Source: Echinarachnius parma (lineage: Eukaryota; Echinodermata; Echinoidea; Clypeasteroida; Echinarachniidae). Taken from it: a stretch of DNA of 64,000 bases. Each line of letters starts with the position of its first letter. Position 1 is the first letter of the stretch. Under the pieces are notes generated by a model. That model did not search any database. It worked only from the letters and a program-made list of their open reading frames with translations, and was not told the DNA's origin. Both the position numbers and the translations under genes were made by a program. Below, piece by piece: positions 24,701-33,690 of this stretch. The stretch covers positions 1 through 64,000 of the forward strand of contig JBAMJV010007966.1 of the NCBI GenBank assembly GCA_037951105.1. The letters are read 5' to 3'.

Positions 24701-25880
24701 AGGGTTTTTGTAGCTCCAAAGAATCTTTATTTTGTGCTTGTAGTCAGCTATTAAGACCCCCATTTCAGAGTTCCGTGAGGCACGCCCCCGCCAAAAAATA
24801 ATTTGAGTGCCCCCACACCCCCCCCGGGATATTGATACTTCGCGTATCAGTTGTATGGTGTCCTTTGTGGTTATATTTGTGTGGTATTATTTACATCTCC
24901 ATATACTCAAACAACTCCAGGTATTCACTGTATCAATCCCAGTCTTAAAAGTAAAACCCTTGAATCCGTGTTTCCATGGTTACCCGTTTCCACATTCTGT
25001 TCTATTCTGAACCTGTGAATATCATACATGCGTAACATACATTTCTGGCAGTAGAGGGCAGCTTTCATTTATTCCGGATACTACAAGCTGTCTGCGAAAA
25101 TTGCCAATGTCGTTTGTTACAATACACCCTCATAATTGTTGTTACCCCTGGTTTTTGAAGAAAATTAAATTTTCGTCATTGTTATTATATCAAGGTAACC
25201 AAAAAAATATAATACAAAGAGATTTTACCAGTTAAATTATTTTGTTTTAAGCAGGTTTTGTTATATCAGAGCTCTTTATAAGGAGGTTCCATTGTATTTG
25301 TTATAAGACGGTTTTGTTATATCAGAGCTCTTTATAAGGAGGTTCCATTGTATTTGTTATAAGACGGTTTTGTTATATCAGAGCTCTTTATAACGAGGTT
25401 CCTCTGTAATTGTTATAAGAGGGTTTTGGTATATCAGAGCTCTTTATAACGAGGTTCCACTGTATTACCTTGTTATAAGACGGTTTTGTTATATCAGAGC
25501 TCTTTATAACGAGGTTCCTCTGTAATTGTTATAAGAGGGTTTTGTTATATCAGAGCTCTTTATAACGAGGTTCCACTGTATTACCTTGTTGTAAGTGGGT
25601 GTTGTTATATCAGAGCTCTTTATAACGAGGTTCCACTGTATTACCTTGTTGTATGGGGGTTTTGTTATATCAGAGCTCTTTATAACGAGGTTCCACTGTA
25701 TTACCTTGTTATAAGAGGGTTTTGTTATATCAGAGCTCTTTATAACGAGGTTCCTCTGTAATTGTTTAATTATTCTTGTTTGTCTTGTTTATTTGTCTTT
25801 TGGCAGGATTCTTCAAGATCCTCCGTGGATCCGACGAGTGCGGTATTGAACAGGACATCAACTTTGGAACTCCGAAATAA
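17415..25880 (+). CDS. CTSB: Cathepsin B (papain-family lysosomal cysteine protease), 8 coding exons
   Basis: Coding exons: 17415-17531, 18381-18457, 20444-20570, 21392-21507, 22349-22578, 23695-23811, 24242-24370 and 25807-25880 (TAA stop). All have GT/AG junctions and phases agree, giving 328 residues; human cathepsin B has 339. Residues 1-17 form a hydrophobic signal peptide. The propeptide has an N-glycosylation site at Asn35 (NTTW) and the mature enzyme should start near Leu78 ([10 protein letters not shown]). The catalytic cysteine is Cys106 in QGACGSCW, the histidine His275 in [11 protein letters not shown], and the asparagine Asn295 in [11 protein letters not shown]. The occluding loop that gives cathepsin B its dipeptidyl-carboxypeptidase activity is present, with His186-His187 in [12 protein letters not shown]. 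By family it degrades proteins in lysosomes. ATG 17415 is preceded by a good acceptor (AG at 17406-17407), so a non-coding first exon may lie upstream. Introns 3 to 6 contain partial copies of the preceding exon. Identification is very secure. Confidence 0.96.
17608..17812 (+). repeat. Dispersed GGCCC/'gcaagtaaa' repeat, copy 2 (cathepsin B intron 1)
   Basis: Contains 'gtggcccaattgggcaagta' and 'cgaacgggccagtagaattt', matching the copies at 15535, 44887 and 59920. Boundaries are approximate. Confidence 0.5.
18540..19850 (+). repeat. Degenerate tandem array in cathepsin B intron 2
   Basis: At least three long copies begin with CCAGAGAGACC-like sequence (near 18556, 18918 and 19384) and carry 'ctaaacaatcacaac', 'gatttattgaag' and 'gcaaattgctgtcaaattga'. 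A shorter copy lies near 19740-19845. 'gatttattgaag' recurs at roughly 18609, 18970 and 19438. Confidence 0.75.
19953..20381. mobile_element. 429-bp long-armed MITE with TTAA ends, in cathepsin B intron 2
   Basis: TTAA flanks both ends. Arms of about 180 bp are inverted copies, from TTAAAGGGCAATGCAACTCA on the left to TGAGTTGCATTGCCTTAA on the right. A second, partial copy lies in an HMGCL intron from 61433. No coding capacity; the 93-codon frame over it is fortuitous. Confidence 0.8.
20673..20746 (+). pseudogene. Partial copy of cathepsin B exon 3, first
   Basis: It repeats the 3' part of exon 3, from TTTGACGCGAGAGA through the catalytic-cysteine codons and the GTGAGTA donor, 180 bp downstream of the original. 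Seven bases are missing before the GGGGCATGTGGCTC stretch, so the frame is broken, and there is no good acceptor in front. It is unlikely to be spliced into a useful mRNA. Confidence 0.85.
20827..20916 (+). pseudogene. Partial copy of cathepsin B exon 3, second
   Basis: It repeats the same segment 154 bp after the first copy, again ending in CATGCTGG and GTGAGTAAT. One extra A in 'ggcccaaactgcc' shifts the frame. CAGACAGACA simple repeats separate the copies, so the repeated unit is exon end plus intron start. Confidence 0.85.
21172..21317. mobile_element. Palindromic MITE, GTTGCAGAAAGAG family, copy 2 (cathepsin B intron 3)
   Basis: Arms contain GAAAGAGATACAATCGATTG and its inverse, as in the copies at 2567-2732 and 44178-44342. 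The left terminus is mutated. Confidence 0.75.
21520..21780 (+). repeat. TG-rich microsatellites between exon 4 copies
   Basis: (TG)n and TCTGTG stretches at about 21533-21580 and 21700-21780 separate the copies of exon 4. Open frames of Cys-Val repeats here are products of the simple sequence. Confidence 0.8.
21586..21688 (+). pseudogene. Partial copy of cathepsin B exon 4, first
   Basis: From 'gtgatctgtatcacctcaca' through 'gaggacttgatgacatgctg' to the GGGTAGGTG donor, 166 bp downstream of the original. The frame stays open with mostly conservative changes (Asp to Glu, Ser to Thr, Lys to Asn). The first third of the exon and its acceptor are absent. Confidence 0.85.
21785..21862 (+). pseudogene. 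Partial copy of cathepsin B exon 4, second
   Basis: It starts at 'tgatctgtattgcctcacag', lacks an internal in-frame segment, and ends at the same GGGTAGGTG donor, 186 bp after the first copy. The frame is open, but there is no acceptor. Confidence 0.85.
22080..22150 (-). mobile_element. tRNA-derived fragment (decayed SINE head or tRNA relic)
   Basis: The minus strand reads TCTTAGTTGGTAGAACACTG (A-box-like), then GGAGGTCTCTGGTTCAGTAT (B-box-like). Stems of a working tRNA are not evident. Confidence 0.5.
22601..22800 (+). pseudogene. Partial copy of cathepsin B exon 5 with a 19-bp minisatellite
   Basis: From 22601 a 19-bp unit (CATGTGACCATCATGCTGT) repeats about five times. It is followed by a copy of the occluding-loop part of exon 5 ('ggtcggcaagaagcaaccat' at about 22697) and of its end ('tagcaaggataaaca'). 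Offset from the original is 222 bp. The copy has deletions and a stop, so it is not coding. Confidence 0.8.
23513..23632. repeat. 120-bp hairpin element in cathepsin B intron 5
   Basis: The left arm, GGCGATGGCAAACTATCACT then TCCTCGGCGATCTG, is mirrored by CAGATCGCCTCGGAAGTGAT then AGTTTGTCCCATC. A loop at about 23565-23577 (CTCTGCTTCGCTT) joins the arms. It is probably a small palindromic MITE. Confidence 0.7.
23881..23980 (+). pseudogene. Partial copy of cathepsin B exon 6, first
   Basis: It carries 'atcatgactgagatcatgac' through 'gacttcatcacatacaagtc' and a GTGAGT donor, 161 bp after the original. The reading frame is open, with very few changes. GGAGG-type purine repeats lie between the copies. 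The exon's acceptor is not repeated. Confidence 0.85.
24035..24100 (+). pseudogene. Partial copy of cathepsin B exon 6, second
   Basis: It carries 'gagatcatgaccaatggacc' to 'ggtctaccagga', 142 bp after the first copy. It stops before the exon end and lacks a donor. Confidence 0.8.
24409..24828. mobile_element. Element with poly-G and GCACTC ends, uninterrupted copy (cathepsin B intron 7)
   Basis: The left end is CCGGG(G)n followed by GCACTC; the right end is GAGTGCCCCC followed by poly-C and CCGGG. It is the intact counterpart, in reverse orientation, of the split element at 10310-12090. A single TTAA at 24751-24754 marks the site occupied there. Confidence 0.8.
25245..25765 (+). repeat. Nine-copy minisatellite of 56/60-bp units (cathepsin B intron 7)
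   Basis: Each unit carries GTTATATCAGAGCTCTTTAT then AACGAGGTTCC. The CAGAGCTC core recurs near 25267, 25323, 25379, 25435, 25495, 25551, 25611, 25671 and 25731, giving periods of 56 or 60. A related single unit, inverted, is at about 30290-30345. The array ends about 40 bp before the last exon's acceptor. Confidence 0.85.
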
Positions 25881-26393
25881 ATGACTTCTGCTTGACTGAC
25901 CAAGAAAATCAACCTATCACGTCGTTCATACTTAAAAATCTAAGATTCTAAACTCGATATCATCTTGTTCGTTCGTTCATGTCTCCGTAATTAGATCAAG
26001 ATACAAGATACAGTTCCTAAATCATCTGAATAATGGTTATTATTACCCATCACTCTGTCTGTACTGAAACATGTCTTGTATCATTATGTCATTGAGATTT
26101 AGAATATAATATAAACCTGAGCAATAAGAGAGCTATTTTCAAATTTTCTAAACTGTATTTTGCAATATTGAACATTGAAATGGATATTTGATATCCTTCA
26201 GCTAAACACTGAAGTTTTCTCTGAAATAAATTGGGATTGAATCATGGAAATTTCTAATTGTATCACATGGGCTGCTTTTAGTGAGAAAAATAAGATTAAT
26301 TTTTCAGAGTAAGAGTGAAAAGGGAACAAACTGGTAGGATTTGCTCGTTCATCCTTGTACCATATTCTATATACAGTAGTACTCTGAAAAATT

Positions 26394-26676
26394 AATGTAT
26401 ACGCCATATATTTTGCGAATAAGGACTTTATGAAAATATTGAGAGTGGTTAAATTCGTGTTCGGCTGCTACCTACGTGCATGCAGCAGGCTAGCGCAATT
26501 TATGCCGCTGTGTATGTGTATGACCTGCTAGTGCAGTACTGCATGCAATACATGTACATGTATTGCTTTGCATTTGGTGTCAATATTTTAGCGTGTTATT
26601 AATTTTGCGATTCACAAGTGATTCTCAAAATGTCGCAAAAATAAAACCCTCGCAAAATATATGGCGTATACAGTAA
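26394..26676. mobile_element. MITE with GTATACGCCATATATTTTGC ends
   Basis: About 283 bp. The left end, GTATACGCCATATATTTTGC, is mirrored exactly on the right (GCAAAATATATGGCGTATAC). It lies in the cathepsin B 3' flank, before the chosen AATAAA. Confidence 0.75.
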
Positions 26677-26988
26677 AATGTAAGTCCATCGATCGAGATG
26701 TATGTATTGTTATCATACATGTACTGTAGTCCTCTTGTATGTAAGTCATATTTAGTAATGGTGTATAACATCGTGAAATTTAGATGATTATTTTTGTACT
26801 ACATGTGTATAATGGTGTGTTTGTACATTTTCAATGATATGGTGTCTTTCAAAGCAGCAAATTTCCTACCATGCAACTTTGAAAAGTGAAACATGTGTTA
26901 TATGAGTAAAGCGTAAGAATGATCATTCCACATAATGAAATTTAATGGAATTCTATTTAATGTTGTTTGCAGTTTTATAAATGCATTG

Positions 26989-26994
26989 AATAAA
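26989..26994 (+). terminator. Candidate polyadenylation signal of cathepsin B
   Basis: AATAAA about 1.1 kb after the stop codon, in AT-rich sequence (GCATTGAATAAAGTTATA). Other AATAAA hexamers lie near 26224 and 27244, so the choice is uncertain. Confidence 0.4.
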
Positions 26995-27420
26995 GTTATA
27001 ATTTGTAATTCCCCCTTATTTTAGCAGATATGTTAAATATTTTGTAGTTCTATGATTTCATTGACCCTGACTTGATTATGCACTAGTTAAATGTTGTATA
27101 TTTCTTTTGACAGTCAATTGCATTTGTAATTTTGTTACCCTTTTTCACAGCAGTAAGTTTTTAGACTTCTAAAAATTAAAATCAATTATTTCTTCAAACT
27201 CAGGATTTCTCTAAGAAATGTTTGTATGTGTGAGTAATTGTGAAATAAAGAAAGTACACTCCAATGCAATAATTCAATGATGTAATTTGTCATGTATGTT
27301 TGCTATATCCCTTTCATAGAGGTGCAAATAAGTGATATGTCTTTTAGGATAGAAATATATATTTCAGTAAGTGGGCTTATAGGGTCACATTACCAAAATT
27401 CTGTAAATTTGATTAAAAAG

Positions 27421-27804
27421 CACCTAGGATCGTTAATGTTATCAACATCATCGACTAAATGTCAGTGTTTTTTGTTTGATTGGGTAGAACATTCTTTTTC
27501 CAACAAAATGATACCATAAGCATTGATTTTGGGTAAGGCGTTCGGATCCAAGGCCTCCCATAGAAAAAGAAACGCATGACTGCTCTCTCTTTGATAAAGA
27601 AGACAATGTTGCATAATCAAGTATCCCATATGGTATGGCTCACATTGGGAGAGCAGTCATACGGTTCTTCTCTCTCTAGGATCCAAACGCCTTACCCAAA
27701 ATCAATGCTTATGGTATCATCTTGTTGGAAAAAGAATGTTCTACTCAATCAAACAAAAAACAATGACATTCGATCGATGTTGATGAAATGAAGGATCGTA
27801 GGTG
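27421..27804. mobile_element. Foldback element with CACCTAGGATCG ends
   Basis: Arms of about 130 bp pair: CACCTAGGATCGTTAATGTT at the left and GATCGTAGGTG at the right. Long inner matches include 'taccataagcattgattttg' with its inverse at about 27695. The spacer is about 100 bp. The two short open frames are mirror images of the arms. Confidence 0.8.
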
Positions 27805-28003
27805 TTGCATTCTTTCTGAGACACAATGTATTTGAAAATAAATATGTAAGAACAAGACATTCTATTTTAAGAGCCCCTATTAATTTGCAAAAAAAAAAAA
27901 AAAACATAAAAAGTAGCCCCTAAAAGATATCCCAATATAGCAATCACCTTGGGCCCATTTACATTTGTACAAAGGTTCCATTCTCTTCAGGTGACCGTAA
28001 CAC

Positions 28004-28313
28004 CATACCTGCCAACCAGTCCGATTTTGTCGTATTTAGTCCGATTTTTACTCAAAAAAGGGTAAAAAATCGGACGAGTACGATTTTTCAAAAAGTAACT
28101 ATACATACTGGGCATATATATATACACACATACATATAGCAAAAGCTCATTAAGCCAAAATATGTTTTAAAATAAGGCTAAGATAGCGCAAGAGAGCATC
28201 TAGAACCCTAGAGCTGGACCCCGGCCGCAAAGGACTTCGTGCTTCGCGCTCGCGATGCACGCTTCGCTCACATGAGAGTAAGATTTTTCATTTTCAAATG
28301 TTGGCAGGTATGT
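28004..28313. mobile_element. Short-TIR element with CATACCTGCCAAC ends
   Basis: Begins CATACCTGCCAACCAGTCCG and ends GTTGGCAGGTATG, a 13-bp inverted terminus. The interior repeats 'cgatttt' phrases. Non-coding. Confidence 0.6.
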
Positions 28314-28489
28314 AACACATACAATATTTACAACTCTTTGGAGACAAGATTGATAAAAACAAAAAATATTTTTTTATTTAAACGTAACCATGCATTCACA
28401 GGGAAACTGAATATAACATAACACACACTATTACATACAGATTATACATTACAACATGTACTTGTATATATTTAAAGTAAAAGTATACA

Positions 28490-28690
28490 AATGATGCACA
28501 GGCTCGAGTGGATCGGTAAGAATTGGATGCACGAGTTTAACTTCCATTTCCAAAGTTAAAAGAGTGCAGACAATTCTTACCGATCCACGAAATATGCCAG
28601 TGCATACTTTTACACACTAATTGACCAATCAGAATGCAGGGATTCTTCTACCCATTTTATAACAAGAGTTGATGAATAGTGCAGGTACAT
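28490..28690 (+). repeat. Dispersed hairpin repeat 'gatcggtaagaattg', copy 1
   Basis: Contains 'gtggatcggtaagaattg' and its inverse 'caattcttaccgatccacga', then 'accaatcagaatgcaggga'. It shares this layout with 49050-49555. Confidence 0.6.
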
Positions 28691-28723
28691 AATGATACAA
28701 ACATAATAAAATAATTGTAGTGC

Positions 28724-28960
28724 TTAAAGGTGCACCTGTAAAGTGTCAGATATTGCCCAAAATGACATTTGAGACTTCAATCCTGTACCAAAATCATTGC
28801 AAGTTATGTCCGAATGATGTGTGAAAGTTTCATTGAAAAAGAACACTGCTTTCCTGGTTAAAAAAGCGAAAAATATGCGTCAGCTTTTACAACGGACGTT
28901 TATGAGGTTTACCGTTAATTAATTAACGCTTTTGAGCAATGCTTTTTGGGAATAACTCAA
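28724..28960 (+). mobile_element. Truncated TTAA MITE, GTGCACC family
   Basis: Begins TTAAAGGTGCACCTGTAAAG and continues with 'attgcccaaaatgacattt' and 'aagaacactgctttcctgg', as in the complete copies at 57548-57927 and 62985-63352. The right end is not found. Confidence 0.65.
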
Positions 28961-30379
28961 AATACCACCAACTCTATATTGCAGGATAGGCCATGACATA
29001 ACTATTGTGATCTCTTAACTAAGCTAAAGACTGGCCAAAGTAATCACTTCTTTTCATACACATTGCTTAAAGGACCTAAAGAATACAACGTACTTTGACA
29101 CTTATTCCATAGTTGATGACTTGAAACATAGGTCTGCCGAAAAGAAATACATGAAAATAAACACAGTAGTGATTTAAGATGCCAAATCTCACTTAGCAGC
29201 CAGTTTACGCCCCACCCACATTTAGGGTCCGGAATCGGCAGCGTGATCGACATGTGATTGACAATTCATTGGCTTACGTCATGACGCGTCATCTACAGAA
29301 TTTAGTTCATTAGTCCGTTCTTTAGATGACGTCACATTTTGGCGATTTACAAGGGGCGTTCCCAGGACAATTAGATATTTACTAATTACCCCAAAATTGA
29401 TTCATTTCATGAGAAATGACGGCCAAATTATTTTTCTTCGGGTAAAATTACATATAGAGAGCCGAATGGTGAAAATTAGGCCATCTAGATGCTGTAGTTC
29501 CTTTAATAGCAGAAATTATATTTGTCCGTTTCAAAATAAATACACAGCACAATTACATTGTAATAATTAATTAATAATGTAATAAATGTTATTTATCAGT
29601 TACTCAATAATCATAACCATAACATGATATCATCTCATTACTGTAATCTAATACATATAGACTAGATATTTTCTTACTTTAAACAAAATTTTCCAGTTTC
29701 TTTATCAAGAGCATAGCGTATTTAAAGGGCATCAAGCGTGGGGATGCTACACAGCGGGTCGCCATTTTGAACTGGGCTAGTTTGCGCGCACCGCATGACA
29801 CTGAGCTAACGTGCATCACGCACCGTGCGCAACGTGTACTTAAGATGGCGCCGCGCATCTGATTTGACGAATCTGAAGTACCTTTAACATGAACTGCATA
29901 CATAAAATTATATAACATACGGACTGCATGACAACAAAACTTGATATTTCATATCAAATAATAAACCATGCTTTATTGGTAACATAAAAAGGTACTGCAA
30001 TTAAACCCGTCAAAGAAATTTCTTTGGTAACTTTCCAAAAACGTAAGTCTGATATGTCAATAAGAAATTCAAAGTATTCACAACAAAAGATTTGAAAATG
30101 TGGTTTATTGACCTTGACAAAGTAACTGTATCTGCATATCAATGTCTAAAAACTCAAATCTGGGATTCAACGAGTTCACATTTTTCCCTGAGCAAAAATG
30201 TCCAGTATTTTGAAATCCTGAAAACCGCAATTTACAGGGACTGTCCCAGTGTGTACACAAAGTAACTATCACCGAAAATCCAATTACAATAAAACCTCAT
30301 TATAAAGAGCTCCCGTAAACCAAACCCTCTTATAAGGTTATTTTTATTATTATTATTTTGCGGGTCCAAGCTCTTTATA
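28961..30379. other. Intergenic, no gene recognised; weak TTAA-ended candidates
   Basis: Possible degenerate MITEs at about 29066-29506 (CTTAAAGGACCTAAAG / GTAGTTCCTTTAA) and 29722-29892 (TTTAAAGGGCATC / GTACCTTTAA). Only terminal similarity supports them. The remaining sequence is AT-rich without coding features. Confidence 0.35.
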
Positions 30380-30934
30380 CAGGGTGGCCCAAAAAAAACG
30401 GAACGGGCCACTTCCCAAATAAAGTAACAGAATGAACATGTCCATCGAATAGGGACTGTCCTTTCCAATGAACAACGATACCAAGAAAAGTAATTGTGGA
30501 CGTGTAGTTTTTGTTTTAGGGGGCTGTGAGTGAGACCATGTCAGGTTCCTATTTTTGTAAATTTTTACCAAGTCAGTGTCTGATAAATAAGACTTACTGC
30601 CCGTCATACAATTGATCAATTATGCCCATTCTCTTGGCACCGCTTGGCACACAGCTGAATGCACACTAACAATGGCGCGCGGAATACTCGCGTGTTCAAT
30701 GGTACATGTATGCCGGGCAGTAAGTCTCATTTATCAGGCACTGACTTGGTGAAAATGGACAAAAAAGGGAAACTGACATGGTGTTACTCACAGCGCCCTA
30801 AAACAAAAACTACACGACCAAAATGACTGTTTTTGGTATCATTTTTCATCAGAAAAGACACTATCCTATAGACATAACCATTTTGTTACTTCATTTTGGG
30901 AAGTGCCCCATTCCGTTTTTTTTGGGCCACCCTG
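30380..30934. mobile_element. Mariner-like palindromic MITE with TA target duplication, copy 2
   Basis: Bounded by TA, begins CAGGGTGGCCCAAAAAAAAC and ends TTGGGCCACCCTG. Internally it has the same inverted halves as 5535-6038. Open frames inside are fortuitous. Confidence 0.8.
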
Positions 30935-31724
30935 TATAATGTACTCTCTATTTTTACCCTGATATAAGGTCTTAGATATAATGAAGATCCACTGTACATT
31001 TATTCAGACAGTATCAGCACCAGCGCTGCCAACCTTGATAAAACAAAATTAAAAAACAGAATGAAATGACCCAAAAAACAGAATTTGATGAATTATCATT
31101 AACAAATTAACCTTATTACCAAAAAAGCACAAAAATCGCACATAGCTTACTACATACTGAAGTTCGCGCACAAAATTAGATGATCAATTTGAGGATCCTA
31201 TATTTTAATAGGGTCGATGCTGGTGCTCACAGCATGCATATTACAGTGTTTTAACGTTTGAAGATGTTCAAACGTAAGTTGTTTTGGGTTTTTTTTATTT
31301 AGAAAAACGTAATTTGACTAATTACTGCCGTAATTACATTTAAAAAACGTAACAATTACGGTAAAAACGGAATAGTTTACAGCTCTGAATCACTATTATG
31401 TCACAAATTTCTCTACACACCTTAATTCCACTACACCTGTAGTACTTAAATATATCAAACAAACATGATTACGAGGAATGCACGTTACGTAATGTATAAA
31501 AATGCCAAACATTTATTTTCAGAATGATTTTATTAGCAGAACCCTTGCATAGGTTAGATTTCAGAGTCTTAGCATTCATTTGTATGTCTTTATAACAACA
31601 TAATTTTGGGGCACATTGAAAGGGATAGCGAGCAATAAGCATTTTTTAAAGGGATTTTTAAAATTTTGATATAACTTTGCATTTTACATAGCCCGAGTAT
31701 GTTCAGGACCAGTCCCTGAAGGGG

Positions 31725-32269
31725 TTAAAGGGATAGTTGAGTGTTGGTATAGGGGGGCACTTCACAACATATTTTTTTGTGAGATAATGAAAAACTGACT
31801 GTCAAATTTGAAAGAACATACAATTTTAATGACAGAATAAACTTTATTTGAACAAAATCGGTTCAGAAACGGCTGAAATATCCATAAGCATATTTTTATT
31901 CAAAAATTCTTCACCAGGGGATATTTTGACTTTTTAGAAAAAATTTTTAAAATGCTTGAAGACTACTTTTTAAAAAATCAGAATAGGTTTTTAAAAAGTT
32001 GTTGATGATATCTCTATTGAATCATTATTTTAACAAAACATTAAATGCACAATTTTGTATGAAAAATGGCTAAAACCAATTACTTTTTTAGAGAGCGCCC
32101 CCTTGAGTTGTAACGGCTCTTTTTGAATGATAATAGGGGTCTTACTTAGTCGTTTGTAATTGTGTATACTTTTCGAGCATGGTGAAGTTATAACTATTAC
32201 TATGTACCGTAATGGTGCAGGTTTTGGTTACTAAAGTTAAGTTTGACCAATACTCAACTATCCCTTTAA
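31725..32269. mobile_element. TTAA-flanked MITE, family T2, long copy
   Basis: Begins TTAAAGGGATAGTTGAGTGT and ends ACTCAACTATCCCTTTAA, so the termini are inverted repeats with TTAA outside. The interior shares inverted phrases with 8786-9223 ('gagagcgcccccttgagttg'). Confidence 0.75.
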
Positions 32270-32619
32270 GGAACTAAGTTTAATTTTTGCACAAATATTT
32301 ACAATGAAATAGGAAGAATGGGGGCAAGACAGAGGGAAGGGGGAATTTATAAAGGAACAAAGCAAATTAGTTAAACAAAACAAATATTTAAACAATTCAT
32401 GATCAAACCTTAATTTATCATTTATCAATCATTTCATACTGGGAGTTTCACAAAGCCATTTTCTCCATATTTAGCATCCTTCTCTTCATAAAGAATGAGG
32501 AATGTCTGCAAAGTCATTCAGATATCCCCATCAAAACAATAGCTTTACTATTCCAAAAAGAGTGGATGACTGGATGTGAGGTTAAACCAATCAGAATTTC
32601 AGAAGGGTAATCATAAAGA

Positions 32620-33690
32620 TGGGAGGTATCATGAACCCATTTTCCCCACTCTGTACTCTTATCAAAGTCTTAAAGGGCAGAGGGCTTTCATCTACATCAT
32701 ACTGTAAGCTTTTTGTATAAAAACAGTTGCCTTTTTTTTTTAAAGGGCATTGCGAAGGTAATTGGCTATTACCCTTAGAAAGCATTCAATAATTTCCAAG
32801 GGGGTGTCACTTCCCTGTTTTCTCCATTCTCAGCACCCTCCTTCTGGTCATTTCGGGGTGCTGGCTGTCCCCCTCATCATTCTGATATCCCCTCCCATCC
32901 AATCCATTGCTGTACTTTCCACAGGACATTCCATCAATCAGTGGATGGGGGAGTTTAATCCAATCATTTTTTGAAGGGGTGGGGGGGGGGGGGTATCATG
33001 ACCCCATATCTCCACAATCTGTATTCTTCTCCGAGTCATGTAGGGCAGAGTGCTGCCACCAGCATCATGCTGTAAATTTCTTCTATCAAAACAGTTGTTG
33101 TTCTCTGATTTTGAGCATAATTGGTAACTACCCTCGAAAAAGGTGGGTAACAATTTAAAAACGGGGGTATCACGACCCCATTTTCTCCACACTCTGCACC
33201 CTCCTCCTGGTCATGTAGGGGTATGAACTGTCCTCCGCATCATTCTGTAAACTTCTTCTATCAAAATAGTTGCCTTTCTCTGAAAGGGTTTTTCCTGGAA
33301 AATTGATAGCTACCCCCCCCCCCCCAAAAGGCGGGTAACAATTTAAAACGGGGGTATCAGGACCCCATTTTCTCCACACTCTGCACCCTCCTCCTGGTCA
33401 TGTAGGGGTGTGTAGTTTCCCCCGCATTATTCTGGTAACCCCTCCCATCCAATCCATTGCTGTAATTTCACAGGACTTTCCATCAATCAGTGGATGGGGG
33501 AGTTTAATCCAATCATTTGTTGCAGGGGTGGGGTATCATTACCACATTTCTCCACAATCTGTACTCTTCTCCTATTCATGTAGGGCAAAGTGCTGCCACC
33601 TGCATCATTATGTAAACTTCTTCTATCAAAATAGTTGTCCTTCTCTGATTTTTAACATAATTGGTTACTACCCAAACAAAAACGGGGGTA
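32620..33690 (-). pseudogene. Tandem array of PSS1 terminal-exon copies, about 180-bp pitch
   Basis: Copies of the 3' end of PSS1 exon 13 are marked on the plus strand by 'tctccacactctgcaccctc' or the variant 'tctccacaatctgtactctt'. Markers lie near 32643, 32822, 33010, 33185, 33372 and 33550, with the real exon at 33706. Spacings are 179, 188, 175, 187, 178 and 156. Two sequence types are mixed. The copies lie beyond the PSS1 stop, so they may form part of its 3'UTR. Confidence 0.85.

Noticed and set aside
25245-25765. CRISPR-like array
   Set aside because: Units are head-to-tail without variable spacers and lie in an animal intron, so this is a minisatellite.
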